From positions 186,001 to 250,000 of the forward strand of contig NZ_LQZA01000002.1 of the NCBI RefSeq assembly GCF_001581925.1: a stretch of 64,000 nucleotides of DNA. The letters are read 5' to 3'. Shown here in pieces: positions 40,138 to 49,829 of the stretch (its first letter is position 1; every line of letters starts with the position of its first letter). A model generated the notes under the pieces. That model ran no database searches. It was not told the origin of the DNA and saw nothing but the letters and a program-made list of their open reading frames with translations. The position numbers and the translations under genes are program-made. The DNA is from Ferrovum sp. PN-J185. Its GTDB lineage: Bacteria; Pseudomonadota; Gammaproteobacteria; Burkholderiales; Ferrovaceae.

Positions 40138-40238
40138 TTTAATAAAGGCAATGCAATTGCATTAACTAAACAAGATGATTGTATTACCATTAACGACATC
40201 ATTTATTTGATTAGAGCGCGCCATGGTTGCTATCCTTA

Positions 40239-40386
40239 AAGCCGAACCCTCACGCGGCAAGTGGGAAGCGCTCTGGAATTTCAATCTGGATTCATCTGTT
40301 TAAGCTGCGGCAACACCGACCACGCGGATCACAATGCGGCAAAGGTTATTGCCATGCGGGATATCCGGCCATTGCTGGCTAACTAG
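40239..40386 (+). pseudogene. tnpB: Remnant of tnpB (IS200/IS605-family RNA-guided nuclease), C-terminal end
   Basis: One frame ending at the TAG at 40384 reads Q-S-G-F-I-C-L-S-C-G, then H-A-D-H-N-A-A-K-V-I. That is the C-terminal zinc-ribbon half (C-x2-C-G) and the last RuvC aspartate motif of TnpB. A stop lies just upstream in this frame (near 40236), and the first CxxC pair and the rest of the protein are missing. Other frames nearby contain related scraps, so frameshifts are likely. Base composition differs from neighbouring genes, in line with a foreign origin. Confidence 0.8.
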
Positions 40387-40610
40387 TGCGTACAAAAGGT
40401 AAGAAACGACACAGGACCACAAAAATCAAAGTAGGGGCGGAAGGCTCTCGAAGCGATTGCGAAGAATCACAGTCTACGCTTGGTTAGATCGCGGTAAGTC
40501 ACAAGGGTGGCAATACTTCAATGCTCTGGTCGTTGCCCCAAGAAGACACCCCCGTTACAAGATGTACAGGGCTTTAGCGGCGGGAGAGTTCGTTAGCTAC
40601 TTTTTCAATC
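40387..40610 (+). mobile_element. Probable right-end / omegaRNA remnant of the IS200/IS605 element
   Basis: This GC-richer stretch follows the tnpB fossil. A frame from 40386 gives a basic tail (K-K-R-H-R-T-T-K-I-K-V-G-A-E-G) like those of related TnpB proteins, indicating a frameshift near 40384. Around 40545-40600, CACCCCCGTTA and TAGCGGCGGGAG can pair imperfectly, similar to the terminal hairpin found at right ends of such elements. Boundaries are uncertain and no tnpA is seen. Confidence 0.45.
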
Positions 40611-40843
40611 TACAGCGTTATCTGAATAACTCTAAAATTATTAGACACAAATAATTCGTATAACGGAGAATTTAGGAGGTTTTTATGACAAGGCTAGCCG
40701 CTTGAGTTCAGGAGTTATAAGACAAAGCGTTATGCTTTCATTTGGAGTGTAACTCAATAATTTAATTGAAAAGTTTTTTTAAAAGCGTAAAATTAAGAAT
40801 GGGAAGTTGCCTTATGAACTCTTTCATAAATGAGACTATTTAA

Positions 40844-41308
40844 ATGAAACTGAGCACAAAAACACATCAAATTATAGTCATAAGCTTATTGCTTATGAGT
40901 ATGAGTGTGTTTGCTCAAGAAGAGAAAGGATGGTTCTCTGGTATCAGTGCCCTACCTTATACCACCGTTTTAGGGGGTATAGATAATGGGGCAGGTAATA
41001 GTGTGTTTTCCGGACGTAATCGGCCTAATTTAATAGGTGGTGAAGGATCAGTCCCCTTAGGTAAAAGATGGAATATGTTGGGGCGACTAGGTACCGTATC
41101 CCCCGATCGTCCGTGGCTCAGTAACGGGTCATCCATGAGCATGGATGGCATCTTACCCTATGACCAAATGGGATTAGGTATAAGTTATGATTTAGGCAGT
41201 CATTTGTTATTACAGGGTAACCTGGATCGATATCAACTTAAATATAATCGAATCAACGGTGATAATGGATTGGACCTGTTAACTATTGGGCTTAAATATC
41301 GATTCTAA
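40844..41308 (+). CDS. Small outer-membrane beta-barrel-like protein, unknown function
   Basis: A 154-residue protein with a signal peptide (cleaved near V-F-A-Q, residue 25) and a glycine-rich mature part of alternating short strands ending I-G-L-K-Y-R-F. The terminal Phe and the strand pattern suggest an outer-membrane barrel of about eight strands or a fragment of one. I do not recognise a named family. It lies just right of the IS fossil and overlaps ubiA by four bases at the 3' ends. It could be native or acquired. Confidence 0.7.
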   Translation: MKLSTKTHQIIVISLLLMSMSVFAQEEKGWFSGISALPYTTVLGGIDNGAGNSVFSGRNRPNLIGGEGSVPLGKRWNMLGRLGTVSPDRPWLSNGSSMSMDGILPYDQMGLGISYDLGSHLLLQGNLDRYQLKYNRINGDNGLDLLTIGLKYRF

Positions 41309-42156
41309 TGTAGAGCAAATTCAAGCCATATTCCTAAAAAGATCACACCACCAAACCAGTTGTTATGCAAAAATGCTTTAAAGCAACTTTGTCTATCTCT
41401 TAATCTAATTAACAAATAGTGGTAAGTAGCGATCAAGCCTGCTATGACTAATGCAGCAAAATACACTATGCCAAAATGTAAAAGATATCCAGCAACAGCT
41501 AATAATAGCAAGGTAATCAGATAGCACAACATAATAGCTAATACATCATATCTACCAAACAACAACGCTGACGAATGAATACCTAGATGAATATCATCAT
41601 CGCGGTCCACCATGGCGTATTCAGTATCATAAGCAATAGCCCAAAATATATTAGCTACTAGTAGTAGATAGGCAACAGGGGGAATAAAGTTAAGTTGTGC
41701 TGCAAATGCCATGGGAATACCGAAGCCAAAAGCAATACCAAGATAAGCTTGGGGAATAGATAAAAAACGTTTGGTAAAAGGATAAGAGGCCGCAAGAAAA
41801 GCAGCAATAACCGATAAAATTATTGTTAAATTATTACAAGTAAGAACGAGGAAAAAAGAAGCTAAGCTTAATAAAAAAGTTAAGACTAATGCTTCTTTTA
41901 CTGATACGGCGCCGCTTGTTATAGGTCTATTTTCAGTACGCTTTACATGGCGATCATAATTTCTGTCAGCTACATCATTGATTACACATCCTGCAGAGCG
42001 CATTAGAATAGTACCGAAAATAAACACCAGCAGTATGTGTATAGTTGGATGGGCATGGCTTGCAATCCATACAGCCCATAGTGTTGGCCAGAGTAACAAC
42101 AAAATACCAATAGGCTTATCGAGCCTCATTAATTTTATATAATTAGACAAATTCAT
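41305..42156 (-). CDS. ubiA: 4-hydroxybenzoate polyprenyltransferase UbiA
   Basis: A 283-residue membrane prenyltransferase with about eight helices that attaches the polyprenyl tail to 4-hydroxybenzoate in ubiquinone synthesis. The aspartate motifs N-D-V-A-D-R-N-Y-D and D-T-E-Y-A-M-V-D-R-D-D-D, which bind the diphosphate through magnesium, are both present, with the start L-M-R-L-D-K-P-I-G typical of UbiA. It is two bases downstream of recG; ubiC is not seen. Confidence 0.95.
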   Translation of the reverse strand: MNLSNYIKLMRLDKPIGILLLLWPTLWAVWIASHAHPTIHILLVFIFGTILMRSAGCVINDVADRNYDRHVKRTENRPITSGAVSVKEALVLTFLLSLASFFLVLTCNNLTIILSVIAAFLAASYPFTKRFLSIPQAYLGIAFGFGIPMAFAAQLNFIPPVAYLLLVANIFWAIAYDTEYAMVDRDDDIHLGIHSSALLFGRYDVLAIMLCYLITLLLLAVAGYLLHFGIVYFAALVIAGLIATYHYLLIRLRDRQSCFKAFLHNNWFGGVIFLGIWLEFALH

Positions 42157-42158
42157 AA

Positions 42159-44210
42159 TTAGGCTTTTAGATAATCTTTTGGCTGACTATACCAACGTGA
42201 AACATGATTCGTAGCCATTATAGGATAGTCACTGATCATTTCATCTGCAATTTGTTGAACCGGCGCCAACAAATCCTCATGTTGTTCAAGGCTGGCATAT
42301 CTAAACCCGGGTACCCCACTTTGTTTGGCACCTAATAATTCACCAGGACCACGGATTAGTAAGTCTTGTCTGGCAAGCTCAAACCCATCGGTAGTTTCAT
42401 AAATAATCTTTAGACGTTTTTTAGCCGTCTCATTGAGGGGGCCATGATACAGTAAAATGCACATACTTTGATCCGCTCCTCTACCCACACGACCTCTTAA
42501 TTGGTGCAATTGTGCAAGCCCCATTCTTTCAGCATGTTCAATAACAATCATTGTGGCATTGGGTACATCAACGCCTACTTCAATTACGGTTGTTGCTACA
42601 AGTACGTGGATTTCATTTTTATAAAATAAATCCATGATAGCTTGTTTTTCAAAGCGATCCATTTTGCCGTGGACTAACCCAACTTGTAGGTCAGGAAAAT
42701 GGTTTTGAATATAGTGAAAGGTATCTAATGCAGTTTCAAGTTGTAGGGTTTCTGATTCTTCGATTAAAGGACAAACCCAATAAGCTTGATTACCCGATAA
42801 ACAAATCTCTCTAATTCGTAGTATTACCTCATCACGTCTACGACTTTCAATGAGTTTTGTAATTATCGGCTGACGTCCTTGAGGCAGTTCATTAATAATC
42901 GATACATCAAGATCTGCAAAATAGCTCATACTTAATGTTCTAGGTATAGGTGTTGCGGTCATCATTAATAAATGTGGTTCAAGACTTTTGTTTTCTGTGG
43001 CTTTAAGACGTAAAGCAAGTCTTTGTTCTACACCAAATCGATGTTGTTCATCAATCACAGCAAGGCCGAGTTTGGCGAATTCAACTTCCTGTTGTATGAG
43101 TGCATGTGTACCAATTATCAGATCTACCTCATGATTCTTGATTTTCTCATGGGCAATATCTTTTTCTTTCTTCTTCATGCTACCAGTTAACCACTGCGTA
43201 CGAATACCAAGTGGACTGAGCCAACGTTCAATTTTAATAAAGTGTTGCTCAGCAAGAATTTCAGTGGGAGCCATCAGTGCCGCCTGAAAGCCTGAATGAA
43301 CCGTATGTAAACAACTTATTGTGGCTACAATTGTTTTTCCACTACCTACATCGCCTTGCAACAAACGATGCATGGGATAAGTACGCTTGAGATCGGAAGT
43401 GATCTCTTGTAGCACTCTTATTTGTGCTCTAGTTAATGTGAAACTAAGATGATTAATAAAATCAGTTAAAAAGCTTTTATTGCCTGTTAAGCGCGGCGCT
43501 AGTCTTTTTTCTCTTTTATGATAATTAATACGCGTCGAAATTTGTTGTGCCAATAGTTCATCAAAGATGATTCTCTGCCATGCAGGATGGTTTTTGTTGC
43601 TCAGTGCGTGAATATCCACTGTGGGTTCTGGATAATGTAGTGTTTTAACTGCATCGACAAAGCAAGGTAAGTGCAATTTATGAACTACTGATTCTGGCAA
43701 AGTATCCTCCAATGACAGAGATTTCATAGCAAGGTCAATAGCTTTTTTTATTGTTGGTTGTGTTAACCCAGCCACAGTGGGGTATATAGGGGTAAGAGTG
43801 GAGGATAATTCTTTAAGGGGACTTGCTACGTGATATTTTGGATGAATCATTTCCAAACCTAAGTAACCTTGTTTGGCTTCACCAAAAAAACGAAAACGTT
43901 TCCCTTTTGATAACTGACTGACTTGGCTGCCATAAAAGTTTAAAAAACGACAGGTTATTACACCGCTGTCATCTTGCACTTTTATGATCAGCATTTTACG
44001 TGGGCGGTATAGTACTTCACTTGCGATCACTTCCCCTTCAATAAGACATTCCTCATTCATGGGAATATCATGAATTAAAGTGATTTTTGTTTCATCGCTA
44101 TAGCGATAAGGAAAATGTAATATAAGATCAGTAACTCTAGAAATACCAAGCTTATTTAATAGCTTGATTGTCTTTTCATTCAGTTTCAGATCAACTAACT
44201 GATCGGTCAT
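42159..44210 (-). CDS. recG: ATP-dependent DNA helicase RecG
   Basis: A 683-residue helicase that remodels stalled replication forks and branched DNA. An N-terminal wedge OB domain (about 50-150) precedes SF2 motor domains: Walker A G-D-V-G-S-G-K-T, Walker B/DEXH D-E-Q-H-R-F-G, the T-A-T-P-I-P-R-T-L motif and motif VI Q-L-R-G-R-V-G-R-G. Full length. It lies between ridA and ubiA in a same-strand run. Confidence 0.97.
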   Translation of the reverse strand: MTDQLVDLKLNEKTIKLLNKLGISRVTDLILHFPYRYSDETKITLIHDIPMNEECLIEGEVIASEVLYRPRKMLIIKVQDDSGVITCRFLNFYGSQVSQLSKGKRFRFFGEAKQGYLGLEMIHPKYHVASPLKELSSTLTPIYPTVAGLTQPTIKKAIDLAMKSLSLEDTLPESVVHKLHLPCFVDAVKTLHYPEPTVDIHALSNKNHPAWQRIIFDELLAQQISTRINYHKREKRLAPRLTGNKSFLTDFINHLSFTLTRAQIRVLQEITSDLKRTYPMHRLLQGDVGSGKTIVATISCLHTVHSGFQAALMAPTEILAEQHFIKIERWLSPLGIRTQWLTGSMKKKEKDIAHEKIKNHEVDLIIGTHALIQQEVEFAKLGLAVIDEQHRFGVEQRLALRLKATENKSLEPHLLMMTATPIPRTLSMSYFADLDVSIINELPQGRQPIITKLIESRRRDEVILRIREICLSGNQAYWVCPLIEESETLQLETALDTFHYIQNHFPDLQVGLVHGKMDRFEKQAIMDLFYKNEIHVLVATTVIEVGVDVPNATMIVIEHAERMGLAQLHQLRGRVGRGADQSMCILLYHGPLNETAKKRLKIIYETTDGFELARQDLLIRGPGELLGAKQSGVPGFRYASLEQHEDLLAPVQQIADEMISDYPIMATNHVSRWYSQPKDYLKA

Positions 44211-44213
44211 GCT

Positions 44214-44594
44214 TTAACTGATAACCATTATCCCATCTATTTCTACGAGTGCTTGCCGTGGTAGAGAAGCGATACCTACAGCTGCTCGTGCCGGATAAGG
44301 TTGAGCAAAATACTGAGACATATAGTCATTCACTTTTGCAAAATGACTCAAATCTGTGAGATATACAGTAAGTCTAACAAAATCGTTCATACTCCCGCCA
44401 GCAGCTTCTGCTACCGCCTTTAAATTATTCAGTACTTGAATAATCTGGTTATCAATGCCTTCAGCAAGCAACATGGTTTTTGGATCAAGCCCAATTTGGC
44501 CTGATAGGTAAACTGTGTCATCACAGCGAACGGCCTGAGAGTAAGTGCCTATTGCGGCAGGAGCGTGTGGAGTACTGATAATACTTTTAGTCAT
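44214..44594 (-). CDS. ridA: RidA family enamine/imine deaminase
   Basis: A 126-residue trimeric RidA protein from the ATG at 44594 (M-T-K-S-I-I-S-T-P); an upstream in-frame start is less likely. It hydrolyses reactive 2-aminoacrylate-type intermediates. The G-T-Y-S-Q-A-V, L-S-G-Q-I-G-L and the R105-like arginine in P-A-R-A-A-V-G are present. It sits 13 bases after spoT, an arrangement common in betaproteobacteria. Confidence 0.93.
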   Translation of the reverse strand: MTKSIISTPHAPAAIGTYSQAVRCDDTVYLSGQIGLDPKTMLLAEGIDNQIIQVLNNLKAVAEAAGGSMNDFVRLTVYLTDLSHFAKVNDYMSQYFAQPYPARAAVGIASLPRQALVEIDGIMVIS

Positions 44595-44607
44595 GGTTTT
44601 TCCTGAA

Positions 44608-46746
44608 TTAATTTTGAACACGGGTAATTCTGACTACCTCTGGGATATCACGCAAATGTTGGAATAAAGAGGCTAGATGGCTGGTATCAGTCACTTGGAC
44701 AGTAAAATTGATTTCTGAATAGGTTCCATCCGGTTTATTAATTGATACGCTATCAATATTTGACTGTGCTTCCGCAATGGCAGCAGCTACAGTCGCTAAT
44801 ACTCCGCGACGGTTCACAGCCATTAATTTAATCTCTACATCAAAAAGCTTTCCAGTATTGTTTTCCCATTCTACATCTACCCACTTGTCGGGATCACTAC
44901 GATATTGTTTGATGGCTCGGCAATCTTGGGTATGAATGAGTAATCCTTGTCCTTTTTTAATAATACCTGTAATGGGATCTCCCGGGATAGGCCTGCAGCA
45001 GTGGGCAAACTGTACGGCAATCCCTTCGCTTCCTCGAATAGTAATAGACCCTGGGCGTTCATTGTTATCTTTATCGGTATTAGAGAGCAATCCTTTGGCC
45101 ACAACAATATTAAGTCGTTTGCCAAGACCAATTTCAGTTAATACATCATTTTGTGTTTTGCAGCGGTCGCGCTTAAGAAATGCCTCCCATTGTGTTTCGC
45201 TAATATCACTGGGATTGATTTTGAGTGCACGCAGAGCCTGATTCAGCAAGCGACGGCCAAGTTCAATGGATTCATCAAGTAGCATGGTACGTAGATAATG
45301 GCGTATCTTTGAGCGTGCTTTAGCACTGACAACATAGTTAAGCCAAGCTGGATTGGGGGCTGCATTATCTGCGGTAATAATTTCTACTCTATCGCCATTA
45401 GCTAGTGTTGTTCGCAATGGTGCTAGTTCATTATTGATTTTTGCAGCAACACAACGGTTACCAATGTCGGTATGGACGTCATAGGCAAAATCAACAGGTG
45501 TTGCTCCCTTAGGTAAGGATTTAATATTTCCTTTGGGAGTGAACACATATACCTGATCTGGAAAGAGATCAACTTTAAGATGTTCTAAAAATTCAACGGC
45601 ATCACCGCTTTCAGTTTGCATTTCTAACAGTGACTGAAGCCATTGGTGGGTTTTTTGTTGTACATCAGTTAAAGGAGTTTCAGTGGATTTGTATAACCAA
45701 TGTGACGCGACTCCAGATTCAGCAATTTTATGCATATCTGAAGTACGAATTTGTAACTCTATGGGAGTACCATATGGACCAAATAAAGTAGTATGAAGAG
45801 ATTGGTAACCATTGGCTTTAGGGATAGCAATATAATCTTTGAACTTACCTGGAATAGGTTTAAAAAGAGTATGTAACGCCCCTAATGTGAGATAACAGGA
45901 CTGAATGTCCTTAACCAGTATTCTAAAACCGTAAATATCCAGTACCTCAGAAAATGACAAGGATTTACCTATCATTTTTTTGTAGATACTATAAATATTT
46001 TTTTCTCTACCTGTTACCACAGCATCAATACCAAACTGCTCAAGCCGTTGAGTGATAGAAGTCAGTATCTTGCTGACCACTTCTCTGCGATTCCCTCTGG
46101 CAGCTTTAACCGCTTTTGATAATACTTGGTAACGATTGGGAAATAGATAAAAGAAGCAAAGATCTTGCATCTCTTGATAGACAGCATGAAGTCCTAAACG
46201 GTTGGCAATAGGGCCATAGATATCTAATGTTTCACGAGCGATGCGGCGCTGTTTGGTTTCCTTCATGGCACCTAGAGTGCGCATGTTATGCAATCTGTCG
46301 GCAAGCTTAATAAGAATGACGCGGACATCACGCGCCATAGCAAGCAACATTTTTCTAAAATTCTCTGCTTGGGCTTGTTGTTCTGTTTGCGACTCTATAC
46401 GGTCTAATTTACTGACACCATCAACCAAGTCGGCGACAGATTTACCAAACTTGTCTGAAATTTCTCTGGCGGTGGTTGCTGTATCTTCTACAGTATCGTG
46501 TAAGAGAGCGGCAATAAGAGCCTGAACATCTAAATGCCATTCAGCTAATATGCTCGCTACCGAGAGGGGGTGCGTGATATAAGGCTCGCCACTCTTTCTG
46601 ATTTGGCCGGTATGGGCTTTATCCGCTAAATTAAAGGCAAGTTGTAACTGCTCAAGATCTTCAGGTCGAAGATAGTTGGCTGCGAGGTTGATTAGAGGTG
46701 TAGAAGTAACCTCAGTTAATATTTCAGCTTGAGCAGTTGTGGGCAC
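44608..46746 (-). CDS. spoT: Bifunctional (p)ppGpp synthetase/hydrolase SpoT
   Basis: A 712-residue RSH enzyme controlling the stringent response. The HD hydrolase domain (about 45-190, with H-D-T-V-E-D-T) is intact. The synthetase domain includes Y-S-I-Y-K-K-M and [14 protein letters not shown] (V-Y-V-F-T-P-K-G-N) and C-terminal ACT domains follow. It is four bases from rpoZ, giving the usual gmk-rpoZ-spoT order. Confidence 0.97.
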   Translation of the reverse strand: MPTTAQAEILTEVTSTPLINLAANYLRPEDLEQLQLAFNLADKAHTGQIRKSGEPYITHPLSVASILAEWHLDVQALIAALLHDTVEDTATTAREISDKFGKSVADLVDGVSKLDRIESQTEQQAQAENFRKMLLAMARDVRVILIKLADRLHNMRTLGAMKETKQRRIARETLDIYGPIANRLGLHAVYQEMQDLCFFYLFPNRYQVLSKAVKAARGNRREVVSKILTSITQRLEQFGIDAVVTGREKNIYSIYKKMIGKSLSFSEVLDIYGFRILVKDIQSCYLTLGALHTLFKPIPGKFKDYIAIPKANGYQSLHTTLFGPYGTPIELQIRTSDMHKIAESGVASHWLYKSTETPLTDVQQKTHQWLQSLLEMQTESGDAVEFLEHLKVDLFPDQVYVFTPKGNIKSLPKGATPVDFAYDVHTDIGNRCVAAKINNELAPLRTTLANGDRVEIITADNAAPNPAWLNYVVSAKARSKIRHYLRTMLLDESIELGRRLLNQALRALKINPSDISETQWEAFLKRDRCKTQNDVLTEIGLGKRLNIVVAKGLLSNTDKDNNERPGSITIRGSEGIAVQFAHCCRPIPGDPITGIIKKGQGLLIHTQDCRAIKQYRSDPDKWVDVEWENNTGKLFDVEIKLMAVNRRGVLATVAAAIAEAQSNIDSVSINKPDGTYSEINFTVQVTDTSHLASLFQHLRDIPEVVRITRVQN

Positions 46747-46750
46747 TTCA

Positions 46751-46963
46751 TTAATTATTACTGTTAGGTTTATTTAAAATATCTAGACCTATTTTTCCAG
46801 CAGCAATTTCACGTAATGCAATTACAGTTGGCTTGTCTTTGTTTGGATCAACATTAGGTGTTGATCCAGAAGCAACTTGTCTTGCTCTGTAGGTGGCTGC
46901 CAGCGTTAATTCAAAACGGTTAGGTATTCTCTCTAGAGCGTCTTCAATAGTAATTCTTGCCAT
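46751..46963 (-). CDS. rpoZ: RNA polymerase omega subunit
   Basis: A 70-residue subunit that supports beta' assembly and ppGpp sensing. The start [19 protein letters not shown] and A-A-T-Y-R-A-R-Q are family hallmarks. Located between gmk and spoT as in most proteobacteria. Confidence 0.97.
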   Translation of the reverse strand: MARITIEDALERIPNRFELTLAATYRARQVASGSTPNVDPNKDKPTVIALREIAAGKIGLDILNKPNSNN

Positions 46964-46974
46964 AATTAAACCTC

Positions 46975-47580
46975 TTAGCGCAATACAAATAAATTCATAT
47001 AATTAGGATATTGACGATCTCTACGGCATTTTTGACTGCGTACAATCGCCTTTAAATCTTCTAAAGCTGTATTAAAATCTTCATTAATAATAGCATAATC
47101 AAATTCTGATTCATGGCTTATGTCATCTTTTGCAGCTTCAAGTCGTTGATTTATCACTTCTTCACTATCTTTTCCTCGCCCAATTAAACGATGCTTTAGT
47201 GTTTCAAGTGAGGGTGGAAGAACAAAAATACTAACTGCATTAGGAAATATTTTTTTTACTTGGCGCGCACCTTGCCAATCTATCTCAAGCATAACGTCTT
47301 TGTTCTGTGCCAACTGATCACGAATAGTGTGTGCTGAAGTGCCATAAAAGTTGCCATATACCTCTGCATATTCTAGGAACACATTTTGTTGAATAAGTTG
47401 GTTAAAGTTGTCACGTGTGACAAAGAAGTATTCTTTGCCATCTATTTCTCCAGGTCTTGGTAGACGTGTGGTGTGGGAGATAGACAGACATACACTGTCC
47501 TCTTCCTTGATTAATGCATTCACTAAACTTGATTTACCAGCCCCAGAAGGTGCTGAAACAATAAAAATTTGACCTGTCAT
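46975..47580 (-). CDS. gmk: Guanylate kinase
   Basis: A 201-residue kinase that converts GMP to GDP. The P-loop [11 protein letters not shown], the [14 protein letters not shown]-binding block and D-W-Q-G-A-R are intact. Its start overlaps the yicC stop by four bases. Confidence 0.97.
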   Translation of the reverse strand: MTGQIFIVSAPSGAGKSSLVNALIKEEDSVCLSISHTTRLPRPGEIDGKEYFFVTRDNFNQLIQQNVFLEYAEVYGNFYGTSAHTIRDQLAQNKDVMLEIDWQGARQVKKIFPNAVSIFVLPPSLETLKHRLIGRGKDSEEVINQRLEAAKDDISHESEFDYAIINEDFNTALEDLKAIVRSQKCRRDRQYPNYMNLFVLR

Positions 47581-48452
47581 TCTATATTCTGTATTTGTTC
47601 GCGCATTTGTTCGATAAGAATTTTCATTTCCAGAGCACCACTTGATAACTTGTTTACAATGGCTTTAGAGCCTAATGTGTTGGCTTCACGATTGAGCTCT
47701 TGCATCAGAAAATCAAGTTTTTTCCCAGTAACCCCTCCAGCTTTGATGAGTCGTAGTGTTTCGTCTAAATGAAGATTGAGTCTACTGATTTCTTCTTCAA
47801 TATCTACTTTAGCTGCCATCAGAGCTATCTCTTGATAAATTCGCTCCTCATGTTCAGTGCCCAATGCTTCTTGAAAGCGTAATTTTAATCTTTCTTCAAA
47901 TTGTTTCACAAAATTGGGTACTTCTGGAATGAGATCATTAACTATGGACTGAATAATATGAATACGCTCAATGAGGTAAGAGGCAAGTTTAGCGCCTTCT
48001 CTTTTTCTTGACTCATTAAGATCGGCTAATAACTGAGTTAACAAGGAAAGCGCATCACTCTCTACTTTTTCAGCAGTTAAACTGTCCACTTGAAAAACCC
48101 CTGGCCACTTCAGCACGTCAGCTACAGATAATGGTGTAGCGTCTACAAATACTTCTTGAACCACAGCACTGGCACGACGTAATTCTTCAAGTGCGGTTGT
48201 ATTGAGTAAAGATAGATTGGTAGATTGATCCCTTGATCTCAAGTCTATACGACAATCTATTTTACCTCTTTGTAAGGATTTACTAATCTGTTCTCTAAAT
48301 GACGATTCCAGACTTCTTAAAGTATCTGGTAATCTCACTTGTATATCTAAAAAACGATGATTAACGGATTTAATATCGATGGACAGAGTACCATAGGGTA
48401 ATTCTCTGATTTCCGATGCAAAACCAGTCATACTATGTAAGGATATAGCCAT
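47577..48452 (-). CDS. yicC: YicC family endoribonuclease-like protein
   Basis: About 291 residues from the ATG at 48452 ([12 protein letters not shown]); a start four codons further up (48464) is possible. The S-M-T-G-F-A opening, S-V-N-H-R-F-L-D and the C-terminal [15 protein letters not shown] block identify the family, members of which act as RNases in E. coli. It is upstream of gmk and divergent from rph, a common arrangement. Confidence 0.93.
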   Translation of the reverse strand: MAISLHSMTGFASEIRELPYGTLSIDIKSVNHRFLDIQVRLPDTLRSLESSFREQISKSLQRGKIDCRIDLRSRDQSTNLSLLNTTALEELRRASAVVQEVFVDATPLSVADVLKWPGVFQVDSLTAEKVESDALSLLTQLLADLNESRKREGAKLASYLIERIHIIQSIVNDLIPEVPNFVKQFEERLKLRFQEALGTEHEERIYQEIALMAAKVDIEEEISRLNLHLDETLRLIKAGGVTGKKLDFLMQELNREANTLGSKAIVNKLSSGALEMKILIEQMREQIQNIE

Positions 48453-48504
48453 ATTTTTTTGCATAATAATGAATGTGTCTATGATAACTCACTTAGGAAC
48501 AATT

Positions 48505-49221
48505 ATGAGACCAAGTCAACGACAAGCTCAACAATTAAGAGAAATTAAATTTACCCGTCAAGCCACACGTTACGCTGAAGGAGCAGTCATGACGGAGTTT
48601 GGTTTTACCAAGGTGCTATGTACGGCGAGCATTGAAGAGAAAGTGCCTTCTTTTTTAAAGGGGAAAAATCAGGGTTGGCTTACTGCAGAATACGGGATGC
48701 TCCCTCGTTCAACGCACACCAGAATGCAAAGAGAGTCAGTCTCTGGAAAACAGTCTGGTAGAACGCAGGAAATTCAGCGTTTAATTGGACGTTCGCTGCG
48801 TGCGGTGGTGAATTTAGGCTCATTAGGGGAGCGCACGATTCATTTGGATTGTGATGTAATTCAAGCTGATGGCGGCACAAGGACCGCGAGCATTACAGGT
48901 GCTTATGTGGCTCTATACGATGCAGTACACAAGTTAATGGCGCAAGGAGTACTTACCAGCAACCCAATTATTCAGCCAGTTGCTGCGATTTCGGTTGGTG
49001 TCTACCAAGGGTTGCCTGTGTTGGACCTTGATTATGAAGAGGATTCGGCCTGCGATACGGATATGAATGTTGTAATGACAGAAGATGGACGATTTATCGA
49101 GTTACAAGGTACTGCTGAGGGTGAACCTTTTTCACGAGATAGCTTGCAGAGTTTGCTGGGATTAGCAGAATTAGGTTGTCGTCAGTTAATTGAGCTACAA
49201 AAGCAGGTTTTAGCAGGCTAA
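48505..49221 (+). CDS. rph: Ribonuclease PH
   Basis: A 238-residue phosphorolytic 3'-5' exonuclease for tRNA maturation. Start at 48505 (M-R-P-S-Q-R-Q) fits the family; a longer frame upstream does not. The R-S-L-R-A-V-V block, the [13 protein letters not shown] catalytic region and D-L-D-Y-E-E-D-S are present. It is followed two bases later by rdgB. Confidence 0.96.
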   Translation: MRPSQRQAQQLREIKFTRQATRYAEGAVMTEFGFTKVLCTASIEEKVPSFLKGKNQGWLTAEYGMLPRSTHTRMQRESVSGKQSGRTQEIQRLIGRSLRAVVNLGSLGERTIHLDCDVIQADGGTRTASITGAYVALYDAVHKLMAQGVLTSNPIIQPVAAISVGVYQGLPVLDLDYEEDSACDTDMNVVMTEDGRFIELQGTAEGEPFSRDSLQSLLGLAELGCRQLIELQKQVLAG

Positions 49222-49222
49222 T

Positions 49223-49828
49223 ATGACAAAAAAAATTATTATTGCCAGTCATAATCAAGGAAAGCTTCAAGAAATTCGTACTCTTTTAGATCCTCTGCCA
49301 CTGAATGTGGTGGGAGCGGGAGATTTGTTGTTACCTGAACCAGAGGAACCCTTTACCACTTTTATTGAAAACGCTTTACATAAAGCAAGATATGTATCTC
49401 GTTTAACAGCTAGCCCCGCTCTTGCGGATGATTCGGGTTTGTGTGTTGATCACTTAATGGGTGCGCCAGGAATTATGTCCGCGCGCTTTGCCGGATTGGA
49501 CAAATCAGATGAAAAAAATAATCAAAAATTATTAGATCTTCTTCATAATGTGTCACATCGTTCAGCCCACTTTATATGCTGTATTGTGTTAGTTCGTCAT
49601 GAATCTGATCCCGACCCCATTATTAGTATAGGTAAATGGTACGGCCAAATAGCTCGTAATCAATCGGGAAGCAATGGTTTTGGTTATGATCCTTTATTTT
49701 ATATACCTGAATTAAAGAAAACAGCCGCACAACTTACCCAAGCTGAAAAAAATCAATTTAGTCATCGTGCCAAAGCGCTTCAGGGCATAATTCAAGCATT
49801 ACAAAAAGACTCGTATTTCAACGATTAA
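49223..49828 (+). CDS. rdgB: dITP/XTP pyrophosphatase RdgB
   Basis: A 201-residue Ham1-family nucleotide sanitation enzyme that removes dITP and XTP. S-H-N-Q-G-K-L-Q-E-I at the N-terminus, A-D-D-S-G-L and the G-F-G-Y-D-P-L-F loop match. It is tightly packed between rph and hemW, as in many betaproteobacteria. Confidence 0.96.
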   Translation: MTKKIIIASHNQGKLQEIRTLLDPLPLNVVGAGDLLLPEPEEPFTTFIENALHKARYVSRLTASPALADDSGLCVDHLMGAPGIMSARFAGLDKSDEKNNQKLLDLLHNVSHRSAHFICCIVLVRHESDPDPIISIGKWYGQIARNQSGSNGFGYDPLFYIPELKKTAAQLTQAEKNQFSHRAKALQGIIQALQKDSYFND

Positions 49829-49829
49829 T

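Larger units (their letters stand above)
40138..40843. other. 706-base gap holding an IS200/IS605 fossil
   Basis: No intact gene. The middle (about 40215-40610) is visibly richer in G and C than its surroundings and holds a tnpB remnant and possible right-end RNA remnant. The right third (40620-40843) is AT-rich again and contains an AGGAGG ribosome site before a six-codon ORF (40685-40705) and the promoter region of the next gene. A 65-codon frame at 40457-40654 has no recognisable features and is probably not a gene. Confidence 0.6.

Noticed and set aside
40457-40654. 65-codon frame after the tnpB remnant
   Set aside because: No recognisable motif and no ribosome site; it spans the right end of the IS fossil and the start of AT-rich DNA.
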